The notes: generated by a model not told the origin, from the sequence alone. 64,000 nucleotides of DNA from Neomegalonema perideroedes DSM 15528 (GCF_000374145.1 NZ_KB893653.1:754510-818509), one strand, 5' to 3'; positions 43,629-52,699 are shown, counted from the first letter of the stretch. Numbers and translations: made by a program.

Positions 43629-44584
43629 GCTTTCTCCGCCAGCCAGAAGGCGAGGGTCAGCCCGTCGCGGCGGGGCGGCCCGAGCTTGCGCGTCTCGATC
43701 GGCTTCAGCCCCGCCGCCGCGCAGAGCTCCGAGATTTCGGCGTCCGAGAACCCGAGCCGCCGATGGGCGTGCTTCTCGCGCAGCTCCTCGAGGGCGTGGG
43801 GCGCGAAATCGCCGATGAGCAGCCTGCCGCCCGGCGCCAGAACCCGCGCCGCCTCGGCCACGGCCTTGGGCGGATCCGAGAGATAGCGCAAAACCTGATG
43901 GCAGATCGCCCCGTCGGCCGCGCCCGAAGCCTCGGGGAGATCCAGAATATCCGCCTGACGCAATTCGCAATGCGGAAACTCCGGCCCCTGAAGCCGCGCC
44001 CGCGCATAGGCCAGCATGGGCGGATGCAGATCATAGCCCACGCCCCACAAATAACGCTCCGCGAAGATCTCCAGCATCCGCCCGTCGCCCGCGCCGAGAT
44101 CGAGGAAGCGCCGGAACTTCGCCCCATCCGCCGGGCGCAGCAAAGCGAGGGCGGCGGCTTCGGCCTCTTGCGCGGGGGCTTGCAGCCCGCGCAGGGAATC
44201 GCCCGCCCGCGCGCGCTCCTGCACATAGGCGGCGGCCTGCTCGGCGCGGCGGCGGCGGACCTGCTCCAGACCCGCGCGGTCGGCGGCGAGGGCGGCGTCC
44301 TCCGGGGCGCTCCGCAGGAGCAGGAAACCCGCGAGATCCCCCCCGAATCCCTCCCGCGCCAGCCGGAAGAAGGCCCATGCCCCTTCGCGCCGCCGCTCGA
44401 TCAGGCCCGCCTCGGCGAGAAGCCTCAGATGCCGGCTCACGCGGGGCTGGCTCTGGCCGAGGATCTGCGTCAATTCCGCGACCGCCAGCTCTCCATGCGC
44501 CAAAAGCGCGAGAATCCGCAGGCGAGTCTCCTCGCCCGCGCCCCGCAGAGCCGTCAGCATATGATCCAGATCGCGCGCCCTCAT
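43625..44584 (-). CDS. ArsR-family regulator fused to a SAM methyltransferase
   Basis: A 319-residue fusion: an ArsR-type winged helix (about residues 5-85, with LRGAGEETRLRILALLAHGELAVAEL in part and SQPRVSRHLRLLAEAGL as recognition region), a linker, then a class I methyltransferase domain from about residue 140 (FLDLGAGDGRMLEIF as SAM loop, ICHQVLRYLSDPPKAVAEAARVL). No metal-binding cysteine motif is seen in the ArsR part. This fusion is widespread in Alphaproteobacteria, often near metF. ATG 44584 is preferred to an upstream TTG. Its stop overlaps the convergent gene by 4 bases. Confidence 0.87.
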   Translation of the reverse strand: MRARDLDHMLTALRGAGEETRLRILALLAHGELAVAELTQILGQSQPRVSRHLRLLAEAGLIERRREGAWAFFRLAREGFGGDLAGFLLLRSAPEDAALAADRAGLEQVRRRRAEQAAAYVQERARAGDSLRGLQAPAQEAEAAALALLRPADGAKFRRFLDLGAGDGRMLEIFAERYLWGVGYDLHPPMLAYARARLQGPEFPHCELRQADILDLPEASGAADGAICHQVLRYLSDPPKAVAEAARVLAPGGRLLIGDFAPHALEELREKHAHRRLGFSDAEISELCAAAGLKPIETRKLGPPRRDGLTLAFWLAEKA

Positions 44585-44749
44585 GGCGGCGCTTATGGCG
44601 CCCCGCGCGCGCGCCGACAAGTTCTGCGGCAAGACCGCCGCATCTCTCGGGAACTTGACGCGCCGCAGCAGGAAAAGCCTTCCGCGCTCTGGCGATGCGG
44701 GAGGCGGGGGCCTATTTTAGAGAGCGCTTGAGAGTGAGGAGACGCGACG

Positions 44750-45523
44750 GTGCAGATCAGAAGGCTCGGAATGGTTTTGACGGCGGTCGTCTTGGCGGGA
44801 GGCCTCTCGGCCTGCGCCGCGGGCGGCCACCAAGCGGCGGGAGACGGCCTGATCGCCGATCCCTTCGAGCCCGCCAACCGCGCGATCCACGGCTTCAACA
44901 AAGCCGCCGACCGCTTCGCCCTGCGCCCTGCGGCGCAGGTCTACGAGGCCGCGACCCCGGCGCTGGTCAAACATCTGGTGGGCAACGCGACGGATCACCT
45001 CGCGGTTCCCGCTCAGGCGGTGCAGGGCGCCTTGCGGGGCGACCTCCAGAGCGCGGCGACCTCCGTCGGCCGCTTCGCCGTGAACACGCTCGTCGGGGCG
45101 GGCGGCCTGCTCGATCCGGCGACCGAAGTCGGCTTGCCCAAGCAGCAGGAGGATTTCGGCCGCACCCTCGCCGCCTGGGGCGTGGGGGAGGGGCCCTATG
45201 TGGAGCTTCCCCTGCTCGGGCCCTCCACGGCCCGCGACGCGGCGGGGCGTCTGGGCGGCATGGCGCTGGATCCGGTCTCCTGGGCCACGGGCGCGGCCAA
45301 GCCCGAATGGACGGATTGGGTTCAGCCGACGGCCTTCGTGGCCGGAGGCGTGGATTGGCGCGCCAAGAACATGGCCTCGGTGGACACCGCCCTTTACGAG
45401 TCCGCGGACAGCTACGCCATCGCCAAGAGCGTCTGGCTGCAGCAGCGCCGCGCGCTGATCGCAGGCGGCGATCCCACGGCGGCGCCGTTCGCGCCGGACA
45501 TCTATGAGGACGAGCCCTTCTAA
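44750..45523 (+). CDS. mlaA: Outer-membrane lipid-asymmetry lipoprotein MlaA (VacJ)
   Basis: MlaA forms a channel in the outer membrane that removes surface-exposed phospholipid and hands it to MlaC. The signal peptide ends in a lipobox LSACA near residue 22. DPFEPANRAIHGFNKAADRF and LPLLGPSTARDAAG are the VacJ marks. It starts at a GTG with GAGGAGA upstream; an ATG seven codons in is possible. mlaC follows after 41 bases. The mlaFEDB ABC transporter genes are not here. Confidence 0.94.
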   Translation: MQIRRLGMVLTAVVLAGGLSACAAGGHQAAGDGLIADPFEPANRAIHGFNKAADRFALRPAAQVYEAATPALVKHLVGNATDHLAVPAQAVQGALRGDLQSAATSVGRFAVNTLVGAGGLLDPATEVGLPKQQEDFGRTLAAWGVGEGPYVELPLLGPSTARDAAGRLGGMALDPVSWATGAAKPEWTDWVQPTAFVAGGVDWRAKNMASVDTALYESADSYAIAKSVWLQQRRALIAGGDPTAAPFAPDIYEDEPF

Positions 45524-45564
45524 AAAAGGCCGCTTTCCCTCGATCAGTTTAAGGAACTCCGACG

Positions 45565-46161
45565 ATGACGACCCTTCTCCGCTCCTCGGCTTTGGCTTTG
45601 GCCCTCGCCTTCGGCGCGCCCGCCGCGGCTCTGGCCGTAGACGCCCAGACCGCCCGGACGCTGGTGCAGGACGCCGCCAGCCGCGTGATCGCCATCGTCG
45701 GCGACGGCAGCGTCGCGGGCGAGGAGGCGCAGATGCGCGCCGTCCTGACCCAATACGCCGACGTGCGTCAGATCGCGGGCTTCGCGCTCGGCCGCTATTC
45801 GCGCGACATGCCCGAGGCCCGGCGCGAGGAATACGTCGACCTCTTCACCAATTACGTGCTGCGCTGGTTCACCGACCGCTTCACCGGCTATAACGGCGAG
45901 ATGCTGTCCATCGTGGGCGCGACCGACCTCGGCGACCGGGGCGTGGTGGTGAACACCCAGATCGCCCGGCCCGGAACGGCGCCGGTCAACGTGCAATGGA
46001 GCGTGAGCGACCGCTCCGGCTCGCCCAAGGTGGCGGATCTGGTGATCGAGGGCGCTTCGCTGGCTCAGACCCAGCGCAGCGAATTCGTGGCCATGATCGA
46101 GGCCCGCGGCGGCGACATGAACGCCTTCCTCAACGATCTGCGCGCCCGCGCCGGACGCTGA
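45565..46161 (+). CDS. mlaC: Phospholipid-binding protein MlaC (Ttg2D family)
   Basis: A 198-residue periplasmic protein that ferries phospholipid between MlaA and the inner-membrane MlaFEDB. A signal peptide (cleavage near ALA-VD, residue 25) is followed by the Tol_Tol_Ttg2 domain: DVRQIAGFALGRYSRDM, YVDLFTNYVLRWFTDRF and an IEGASLAQTQRSEFVAMIE tail. It ends the mlaA-mlaC pair, with a strong terminator after it. Confidence 0.93.
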   Translation: MTTLLRSSALALALAFGAPAAALAVDAQTARTLVQDAASRVIAIVGDGSVAGEEAQMRAVLTQYADVRQIAGFALGRYSRDMPEARREEYVDLFTNYVLRWFTDRFTGYNGEMLSIVGATDLGDRGVVVNTQIARPGTAPVNVQWSVSDRSGSPKVADLVIEGASLAQTQRSEFVAMIEARGGDMNAFLNDLRARAGR

Positions 46162-46188
46162 GCCCCAAGCCTTTAGCCTGAACGTTCG

Positions 46189-46218
46189 AAAAGGGCTCCC
46201 GCGCGGGAGCCCTTTTTT
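46189..46218 (+). terminator. Intrinsic terminator after mlaC
   Basis: AAAAGGGCTCCC, loop GCGC, GGGAGCCCTTTT, then more T. The stem is perfect and A-rich on the left, so it could also end transcripts from the other side. Confidence 0.95.
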
Positions 46219-46222
46219 CTGT

Positions 46223-46327
46223 CTGGAGCGTTTTCCGGTCCAAATGGACCGTTCAGGCGCTCCAATTCCTTCGTGGTCGCGTTTTCACGACGCGAAGCCG
46301 TCCCGGCTTCGCCGGCCGACGCTCCGG
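46223..46327 (+). repeat. Dispersed ~100-bp palindromic element, copy C
   Basis: Third copy of the element at 3411 and 18813. It begins CTGGAGCGTTTTCCGG and ends GACGCTCCGG, inverted ends; the core GGTCGCGTTTTCACGACG is followed by CGAAGCC and GGCTTCG. It fills the gap between the mlaC terminator and the stop codon of the convergent histidine kinase gene. Confidence 0.72.
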
Positions 46328-46328
46328 G

Positions 46329-47849
46329 TCACACCGCCGTGGAGACGGCGCTGGGCGCCTCGGGCAGGCGGCGGACCGCCACCGCGCTTTCCGGCAATTC
46401 GAGGCTGGCGCGTCCGCCGCCCGGCGCGTCGGCGTCTATGGCCACGTCGCCGCCATGCAGCCGCATGATCTGGCGCGAGATCGGCAGCCCGAGCCCCAGC
46501 CCCGTCTGTTTGTCGCGCACATAGGCGTTTTGCTCGCTGGAGAAGCTTTCAAACAGCTTCTCGACGTCGCGCCCGCCGAATCCGGAGCCCGAATCCTCCA
46601 CCACGAAGGCCACGCCGCCGCCGGGGCGGTCCAGAAACCAGACCCGCACCGCGCCGCCCTCGGGCGAGGCCTTGATGGCGTTGTCCACCAGATTCAGCAG
46701 CGCCTGCTTCACGAGGCGCCCGTCCACGCGCAGCGTGTCGGCCAGAGACACCGGCCGGTCCGCCAGCTCCAGCCGCACGCCTCGCGCGCTGGCCTTGGCC
46801 TCGCCGAGCACCCGCGCCGCCCGCAGCAATTCGCTGGCGTGGACGAGCGAGGGATGGATCTCCATCCGGCCCTGCTGAAGGCGCGTCAGATCGAGGATGT
46901 CGTTGATGATCCCCAGCAGATGCTCGCCCGCTTCATGAATGTCGTTGGCGTAGTCGCGATACAGCGGTTCGGAGACCTCGCCCATCATCTCGTCCTTGAT
47001 GATCGAGGCGAAGCCGATCACCGCGTTGAGCGGCGTGCGCAATTCATGGCTCATCATGGCGAGGAAGCGCGATTTCGCCTCGTCGGCGCGATGCAGCTCG
47101 CGCATGCGGGTGGCGAGGATGGCGTCGCGGCGGCGGACCTCCTCGGCGAGATGGTCGTAGGCGTGGACCACCGGGCCGAATTCGGCGGGCGGCGGAGGCT
47201 CCATGCGCAGGGGCTCGGGCGGGACGACGCGGCGCGAGGCCTCGATGGCCGCCCCGAGCGCCTCCAGAGGCCGCGTCACCAGCCGCCGCACGAGCAGATG
47301 GGTCATCAGCAGCGCCGCCGCGAGGGTGGTCAGCAACAGCAGCATCTTCGAGCGGGCCTGAACCGCCAGAGCCTGCGCGAAGTTCGGCGCGCGCCAGACC
47401 ATCTCCAGCTCGCCGACCTTGCGGGGGGCGTTCTGCACCATCCTCAGGATCGGGGCGCGTTTGACGACCAGTTCGCCTTCTTCGTCCTCGGCCTCCTGCT
47501 GCGCGGCGCGCGCGAGGAGAAGCTCGCCGTCATGACGGAAGACGCGCATCCGCAAGACGCCGTTTTCGATGGCGGCCTCTCCGATGGCGCCGATCATGGC
47601 GTGATTCTCGTTCCAGACCGGCTGAGCCAAAGCCCCCGCCAGACTCCGCGCGAGATGCGAGCGGACGATGCGCTGAGTCTCGGCGCTGGCGCCGGCCTCG
47701 CGCCATGCGGAGACGCCTGCGAAGCCTAAGAAGGCGGCGCAGATCGAGGCGGAGAGGCCCAAGGCCAACCGCGTCGAGAAACGCGCCCCCAAAGGATGTT
47801 GGGCGGCGGAGGGCGGATCGGCCGCAGGGTCAGGCATGTCGGCATCCAT
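46329..47849 (-). CDS. Membrane sensor histidine kinase
   Basis: A 506-residue kinase: helix 1 at about 27-47, a periplasmic domain of about 120 residues, helix 2 at about 168-187, a HAMP-like segment, then HisKA with His268 in MMSHELRTPLNAVIGF and a HATPase with N-box LVDNAIKASPEGG, G1 VEDSGSGFG and G2 GLGLGLPIS. The kinase core resembles the PleC/DivJ/PdhS group (YANDIHEAGEHLLGIINDILDL). No response regulator adjoins it. Start 47849 follows GAGGCAGGCG. The signal it senses is unknown. Confidence 0.88.
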   Translation of the reverse strand: MDADMPDPAADPPSAAQHPLGARFSTRLALGLSASICAAFLGFAGVSAWREAGASAETQRIVRSHLARSLAGALAQPVWNENHAMIGAIGEAAIENGVLRMRVFRHDGELLLARAAQQEAEDEEGELVVKRAPILRMVQNAPRKVGELEMVWRAPNFAQALAVQARSKMLLLLTTLAAALLMTHLLVRRLVTRPLEALGAAIEASRRVVPPEPLRMEPPPPAEFGPVVHAYDHLAEEVRRRDAILATRMRELHRADEAKSRFLAMMSHELRTPLNAVIGFASIIKDEMMGEVSEPLYRDYANDIHEAGEHLLGIINDILDLTRLQQGRMEIHPSLVHASELLRAARVLGEAKASARGVRLELADRPVSLADTLRVDGRLVKQALLNLVDNAIKASPEGGAVRVWFLDRPGGGVAFVVEDSGSGFGGRDVEKLFESFSSEQNAYVRDKQTGLGLGLPISRQIMRLHGGDVAIDADAPGGGRASLELPESAVAVRRLPEAPSAVSTAV

Positions 47850-48151
47850 GAATTGCGCCTGCCTCAGTGAGGGCCCATCTGGTGTTTTTTCCCTTAACGC
47901 CCGTCGCGCGCCCGTGCGATTCACGCGGGCGCGCCCGAAATCGGCTTCTCCGGCGCGCCGGAGAAGGGCGAAGAGGGCTGCTGAGGCTTCGACGATCCAA
48001 AGCGCCGCGCGGCCGGACCCGCGCGCTGCAAAGAAGGTTCGCCTTTCAAAGACAGGAGAAGTCTTGCGGAATCGTTGATTTTCGCGCCTTTTGATGATCC
48101 TGTTCAAAAGGATAAGCCAGACGTGAACTCGCGCGACGGAGGCGCTCCGCC
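47850..48151. other. Divergent intergenic region with an inverted repeat
   Basis: These 302 bases separate the histidine kinase and the S8 protease. No gene is supported. CCTTTTGA-N9-TCAAAAGG at 48087-48111 is a perfect 8-base inverted repeat about 40 bases before the protease start, a candidate operator. No convincing -35/-10 pair was found. Confidence 0.4.
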
Positions 48152-50284
48152 ATGAGGATTCCGCTCTCTTGCGCCGCCTTCGCCCTTTGGGGAGCGGCCT
48201 GCCTCGGGCCGGGGAGGGCCTCGGCGGAGGATCCCGTCTCCTTCTCGCCTTACGTCGAGCCCGCGATCCATGAGACGATCCGGCTGCGCGGCGCGGCGCG
48301 GGCGGTGATCCGGCTGCGCGAGGCCGAAGCCGGCGCCCCAAGGGCGGGCGGCAGGTTCTCCGCCGCCGCCGCCGCCGCGCAGGGCGCATTAGAGGGGGGC
48401 GCATTAGAGGGGGGCGCGGGCGGGCTTCAGCCGCTCGGCGGAGATCTGCGGGTGGCCGAGGTCACGGCGGCGCAGCTTCAGGCGCTGATCGATTCGGGCG
48501 CGGCGGCCGAGATCTATGTGGACCGCCTCACCTCCGTGGCCTTCGACCGCCTGAGGCCCTGGGCCGCCGAGCCGCCCAAAACGCCGCCCAAAACGCCGCC
48601 TGAACTTCCGCCTTCGCCGCCAGCCCAAACCCAAACTCAGCCCCCGACCCCGCCCCCGGCCCCGGAGAATGGGGCGCCCTCCTCCGAATCCGCCTTCTCG
48701 GATCCGGCGCCCGGGCCGATTCCCGAACCTCCGCCGCCGGAGGGCCCCGCCGCCGCCGTGATCGACACCGGCGTGGACGCCGAACATCCTTATCTCAAGG
48801 GTCTGGTGGTGCGTCAGGCCTGCTTCTCCTCCACGGTGGCGGCGGATCGGGCGCGCACGCTTTGTCCCAACGGACGCGCCGCCCAGACGCTCGGCGAGGC
48901 CGCGCGCCCCTGCGATCCTCAGGAGATGGGGCCGCTCTGCGCCCATGGCACCAAGGTGGCCGGATTGATCTCCGGGCGGGGCGGGGCCTATTTCGGGCCG
49001 GAGGGCGAGCGCCGCGCCATCGAGGGAATCGTCCCCGGCGCGCCGATTCTGGCGATTCAGGTCTTTTCGCGGGTGGAGGATCCTCTGACCTGCGCCGCCT
49101 TCGGCCAGAGGGCGCCTTGCCCGCTCTCTTACGTCTCGGATCAGATCGCGGCTTTGCGCTTCGTCTCCAGCGTGGCGGCGGAGCATGACGTGGCGGCGGC
49201 GAATCTCAGCCTTGCGAGCGCCGCGCCCGACGATCCTTGCGACGAAGCCTTTCAGGGACGGCAATATCTCGCGGAGATCGCCTATCTCCTCGACCGCATG
49301 GGCGTGGCGACGGTGGCGGCCACCGGCAATTCCGGCGTGGTGGGCCGGGTGGGGATGCCCGCCTGCGTCTCGCGGAGTCTGGCGGTGGCGGCGCTCGACG
49401 CCCAAGGCGAGGCTCTGGCGGGCTTCAGCAACGTCAGCGCTTCGGCGGATCTGGCGGCGCCGGGCGTGGGGATGGTCAGCTCGACCCTCGGCGAGACCCC
49501 TTACGCGACGGATGAAGGCACCTCCTTCGCCGCGCCTCAGGCGACGGGGGCCTTGCTCAGGCTGCGGCGGCGGGCGCCGAATCTCTCCATGGAGCGCCTC
49601 TTCGCGCTGCTGGAGGAGACGGGGCCCCGGCTGGAGGACGGCCTCCCGATTCTCGACCTTCCGGCGGCGCTGTCGAGTCTGGAGGCGACCGCCTCGGCCG
49701 GAGCGGGGAGCAAGGCCCCGCCGGGGCTGGCCTCGGCCTCTTCGGGCGGGACGGCGCTTCTGCCGCCGCGGATCGGGCCGCCCGGCGCGCCGACGGCGCT
49801 GTCTCCCGAGGTTCTCGCGCGTCTGCGCCCCGAGGGAGGCGGGACGGAGTCCGGCTTGTTCGGCTCCGCCGCCTACGCCCGGACGACGCTCTCCCGCATG
49901 CCGCCGACCTATGTCCCGGCCCCGCCGCCGGTCCTTTCTCCGCCTCCTCCTCCGGTTCCCGCGCCTGTCGTCGTCGCGGAGGGGCCGGATTTCGGGGCCA
50001 TCCGCGCGGGCACCGGAGCGCGCTTCATGTTCGAGATCGACCCGGAGATGCTGGATCTGGCTCTGGGCGGCGCGGAGGGTTCGTCCGAGGCGCGGCTTCA
50101 GGCTTTGCGCGGTCTGGCGCTTCAGGCCGCGCCCGCCGAATCGCCGGTGGCGGAGCTTCAGCTCGATCCCGCGACGGGCCGGGGCGTCATGGCCTTCGAA
50201 ACCCGCCTCGACGCGCGTCAGGCTGAGAGCTTCGCGGAGGGATTTCCGGGCTTCGTGGCCCCGGACCGCCTCTCGGCTCCCTGA
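48152..50284 (+). CDS. Secreted subtilisin-like S8 serine protease
   Basis: A 710-residue exported protease. Signal peptide to about residue 25 (AACLGPGRASA), an I9-like propeptide region to about 135, then a Pro-rich linker (140-200). The peptidase domain has Asp205 (AAVIDTGVDAEHP), His265 (CAHGTKVAGLISG), oxyanion Asn393 (ATGNSG) and Ser458 (DEGTSFAAPQA), all intact. Several cysteines in the domain suggest disulfides. A second Pro-rich stretch near 600 leads to a C-terminal domain with no clear relatives. A 15-base DNA repeat occurs at 48381-48410. GGAGG precedes the ATG. It is followed by a tyrosinase gene. Confidence 0.88.
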   Translation: MRIPLSCAAFALWGAACLGPGRASAEDPVSFSPYVEPAIHETIRLRGAARAVIRLREAEAGAPRAGGRFSAAAAAAQGALEGGALEGGAGGLQPLGGDLRVAEVTAAQLQALIDSGAAAEIYVDRLTSVAFDRLRPWAAEPPKTPPKTPPELPPSPPAQTQTQPPTPPPAPENGAPSSESAFSDPAPGPIPEPPPPEGPAAAVIDTGVDAEHPYLKGLVVRQACFSSTVAADRARTLCPNGRAAQTLGEAARPCDPQEMGPLCAHGTKVAGLISGRGGAYFGPEGERRAIEGIVPGAPILAIQVFSRVEDPLTCAAFGQRAPCPLSYVSDQIAALRFVSSVAAEHDVAAANLSLASAAPDDPCDEAFQGRQYLAEIAYLLDRMGVATVAATGNSGVVGRVGMPACVSRSLAVAALDAQGEALAGFSNVSASADLAAPGVGMVSSTLGETPYATDEGTSFAAPQATGALLRLRRRAPNLSMERLFALLEETGPRLEDGLPILDLPAALSSLEATASAGAGSKAPPGLASASSGGTALLPPRIGPPGAPTALSPEVLARLRPEGGGTESGLFGSAAYARTTLSRMPPTYVPAPPPVLSPPPPPVPAPVVVAEGPDFGAIRAGTGARFMFEIDPEMLDLALGGAEGSSEARLQALRGLALQAAPAESPVAELQLDPATGRGVMAFETRLDARQAESFAEGFPGFVAPDRLSAP

Positions 50285-50331
50285 AGGTGAACAAGATTCG
50301 AAAAAATCCGGGCCTGAGACGAGAGCGTGAA

Positions 50332-50360
50332 TTGGCGAGGAGACTCGCGCGCGCTAGGAT
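50332..50360 (+). promoter_or_regulatory. Promoter of the tyrosinase gene
   Basis: TTGGCG and TAGGAT with exact 17-base spacing, 77 bases before the tyrosinase ATG. The gene thus need not depend on read-through from the protease gene. Confidence 0.6.
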
Positions 50361-50436
50361 GCCGCGAGGCCGACGAGAATCGCTGTGAAGACGACGGGCC
50401 GGCCTCCATCTGCGACATTCAGGGAGAACCAGCCGC

Positions 50437-51942
50437 ATGACTCGGAACGCGCGTTTTCGTCCGACCCGCCGCGCCGCTTTGTTGCTCGCGGGCGCCGCTT
50501 TGGCCGCTCCGGCGGTCCAGAAGCTGGCGCTGGCGCAGCCCGCCGGTCCTCCCGTCCGTCGTTCGGCGCATGAGCTGAGCGAGCGCGATCAGGTGGTGCA
50601 GTCGCTGCGGCGCGGAGTTCAGGCGATGCGCGCTCTGGACGCCGGGATGCCGCAGGGTCTGCCGCATCCGGGCGGCTGGCGTCAGGGGGCGCTTTATCAC
50701 GCGCAGATCTGCGGCCCCTCGGCGCGGCTGAACGCCGGGCGGCGCGATCCTGAGAACGAAGTCCACGGCGGCTGGTGGTTCCTGCCTTGGCACCGGGCTT
50801 ATCTGGCGGCGATGGAGCTGCGGCTGCGCGAGGCTTCGGGCGATCCGAATCTGGCGCTGCCCTATTGGGACATGCACGCCAACCCCACGATTCCGCAGAT
50901 TTATCAGGGCGATCCGGCGAGCAATCCTTTGGCGCACGCCGCGCGGGCGGTGGGAGTCTTCTCCCGCGAGCCCCTGCCTTTCGCGGGCTCCAGCCGCCAG
51001 ACGGAGCGTCAGGCGGCGCGGAGCGCGAGCTTCGCCGAATTCGCCGGAGGCCGTCCTCTGCGGGGCGTCTTCGCGCCGGGACAGCTGGAGATGGAGGCGC
51101 ATAACTCCGCCCACGCCTATGTCGGCGGCGACATGTTCGACTTCGCCACCTCGGGCTTCGATCCGCTCTTTTACGCTCTGCACGCCAACATAGACCGGCT
51201 TTGGGAGGTCTGGCGCAGTCAGGGCGGGGCGGGGCGGGTCTCGCCGACCGATCCGGTCTGGGGCGCGCGGCGCTTCGCCTTTCAGAATCAGAACGGCGGC
51301 ATGCTGCAGATCGCCACGCGCGACCTCGAAGACAGCTCCAGAATCGCCTTCGTCGAGTTTGGTCTGAACGGCGCGCGCAACGTTCCGGCCGCCTATCGCT
51401 ACGACCGCACGAATTTCGGCGCCTTCGGCGGAGTCGCGAGCGCCGCAGGCGCCTCCTCCACGCGGAATTTCGAATATGTCCTCGCCGTGGAGGGAGAGGC
51501 GACGCTCGGCGCCGCCGCCCGCGTCCTGACCGCGCCCCGGCGCGAAGGGGCCTCGGGCGGAAACGGCGAGAGCGCTCTGGCGGCCCCGGCCTCGGCGGGC
51601 GGCGGCGCCGTCGCGCCGCCCGCGCCGCCGCCCGTCACCGCCAATGGAAGCGTGGATCTGCTGCTGACCGGCGTGGCTCTGCCGCAAAAGCCCGGTCGCC
51701 TGATTTTGGAGGCCCGCCGCGGCGCCGAGGGAGAGACCTTCCTTCTGGCCGACCGCGTGCTGATGCCGACGCTGATCGGCGCGGCGGCGGAGGGCGCGCG
51801 CATGTCCTTCAGCATGGAGGCGGGTCCGGGCCTGATGGAGCGCAATCTGCGTCCGGCGGACATTCAATTCCTGCTGCGCCTCGAATCGGCGGAGGGCGAT
51901 CAGAGCCTTTCTTTCGAGAAGATCGTTCTGCGCTATAAATGA
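50437..51942 (+). CDS. Tat-exported tyrosinase / polyphenol oxidase
   Basis: A 501-residue type-3 copper oxidase of phenols. The N-terminus (RPTRRAALLLAGAALAAPA) is a twin-arginine signal. CuA ligands are His88, His110 and His119 (EVHGGWWFLPWHRAYL); CuB ligands are His222, His226 (EAHNSAH) and His249 (LFYALHANIDRLW). Cys92, four residues after His88, sits where plant catechol oxidases place the cysteine that bonds to the second CuA histidine. A C-terminal domain (from about 345) after an Ala/Gly/Pro linker resembles the plant PPO tail region. No caddie protein or melanin operon is seen nearby. Confidence 0.88.
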   Translation: MTRNARFRPTRRAALLLAGAALAAPAVQKLALAQPAGPPVRRSAHELSERDQVVQSLRRGVQAMRALDAGMPQGLPHPGGWRQGALYHAQICGPSARLNAGRRDPENEVHGGWWFLPWHRAYLAAMELRLREASGDPNLALPYWDMHANPTIPQIYQGDPASNPLAHAARAVGVFSREPLPFAGSSRQTERQAARSASFAEFAGGRPLRGVFAPGQLEMEAHNSAHAYVGGDMFDFATSGFDPLFYALHANIDRLWEVWRSQGGAGRVSPTDPVWGARRFAFQNQNGGMLQIATRDLEDSSRIAFVEFGLNGARNVPAAYRYDRTNFGAFGGVASAAGASSTRNFEYVLAVEGEATLGAAARVLTAPRREGASGGNGESALAAPASAGGGAVAPPAPPPVTANGSVDLLLTGVALPQKPGRLILEARRGAEGETFLLADRVLMPTLIGAAAEGARMSFSMEAGPGLMERNLRPADIQFLLRLESAEGDQSLSFEKIVLRYK

Positions 51943-52140
51943 CGCTGGACGAGACCTCCGGGGGCGGTCTTCGCGCAGGGCTTCGCGTTTGACGTGAGGC
52001 CCGCCCTCAAGCTTGCTGTTTTCCCTGAGGATCCTTCTATTTTTGAACGCTGCGGATCAGGCGCGGCCTCTTGCCGCCTTGGGAAAAGCGCCGCATTCTG
52101 ACGAACTCGGGGCGGAGATTTTCGGCGAGGAGGGAGCGGG

Positions 52141-52578
52141 ATGCCTGCGCGTCTGGCGGTTTGGGGAACGGCGGCGATTCTGATCGGCTGCGCGACGACG
52201 ACGGAGCCGCCGCCGCGCGCCGCGGCTCAGGCCATCGATCTGGATTATCGCCTCGCGGCCCTGCCCTGGGGCGAGGGCGGCCATATGCTCTTTCTCGCCA
52301 AGGCGGTGGAGGAGGACGGCGAATTGAAGCTCTGCGGCGCCTATGGGCTCGCGAACGTCCGCAAGCCGGCGAAGGGCTCGTCTCGCGCGGCGGCCGAATC
52401 GGCGGTTCTGCGGCTTGGTTCGGTTCAGGTGGCGCAGGGGCTGGGCTTCATGGCGCCGCACGACGGTTCGCGCGCGCCTTTGGGCCAGCCCGCCCGCTGC
52501 GCTCTGACCGGGCTCGACTGGCGGCCGGAGTTCGCCGAGGCGCGTCCCTCCGTGCGTCTGCGCAGCGACGCCCTCTGA
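52141..52578 (+). CDS. Hypothetical lipoprotein
   Basis: A 145-residue protein with a lipobox ILIGC at residues 13-17, so probably anchored to a membrane. The body carries the pairs ELKLCGAYGLANVRKP and PARCALTGLDW, whose two cysteines may form a disulfide. I recognise no family. GAGGAGGGAG precedes the ATG. It comes 198 bases after the tyrosinase gene and before tRNA-Leu; whether it helps the tyrosinase is unknown. Confidence 0.7.
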   Translation: MPARLAVWGTAAILIGCATTTEPPPRAAAQAIDLDYRLAALPWGEGGHMLFLAKAVEEDGELKLCGAYGLANVRKPAKGSSRAAAESAVLRLGSVQVAQGLGFMAPHDGSRAPLGQPARCALTGLDWRPEFAEARPSVRLRSDAL

Positions 52579-52648
52579 AAGGCGGCGCCTCCGGCCCGGG
52601 GCGGCCGTCGAAAAGCGCGCAAACCGGCGCTTTCCGAGAATCCGGGCC

Positions 52649-52678
52649 TTGACAAAGGGGCGGCGGGGGCCTTATCTC
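52649..52678 (+). promoter_or_regulatory. Promoter of tRNA-Leu
   Basis: A consensus TTGACA, then 18 bases to TATCTC, ending 21 bases before the mature tRNA. Confidence 0.65.
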
Positions 52679-52699
52679 CCCGGCGTCGCGACAAGCGGC

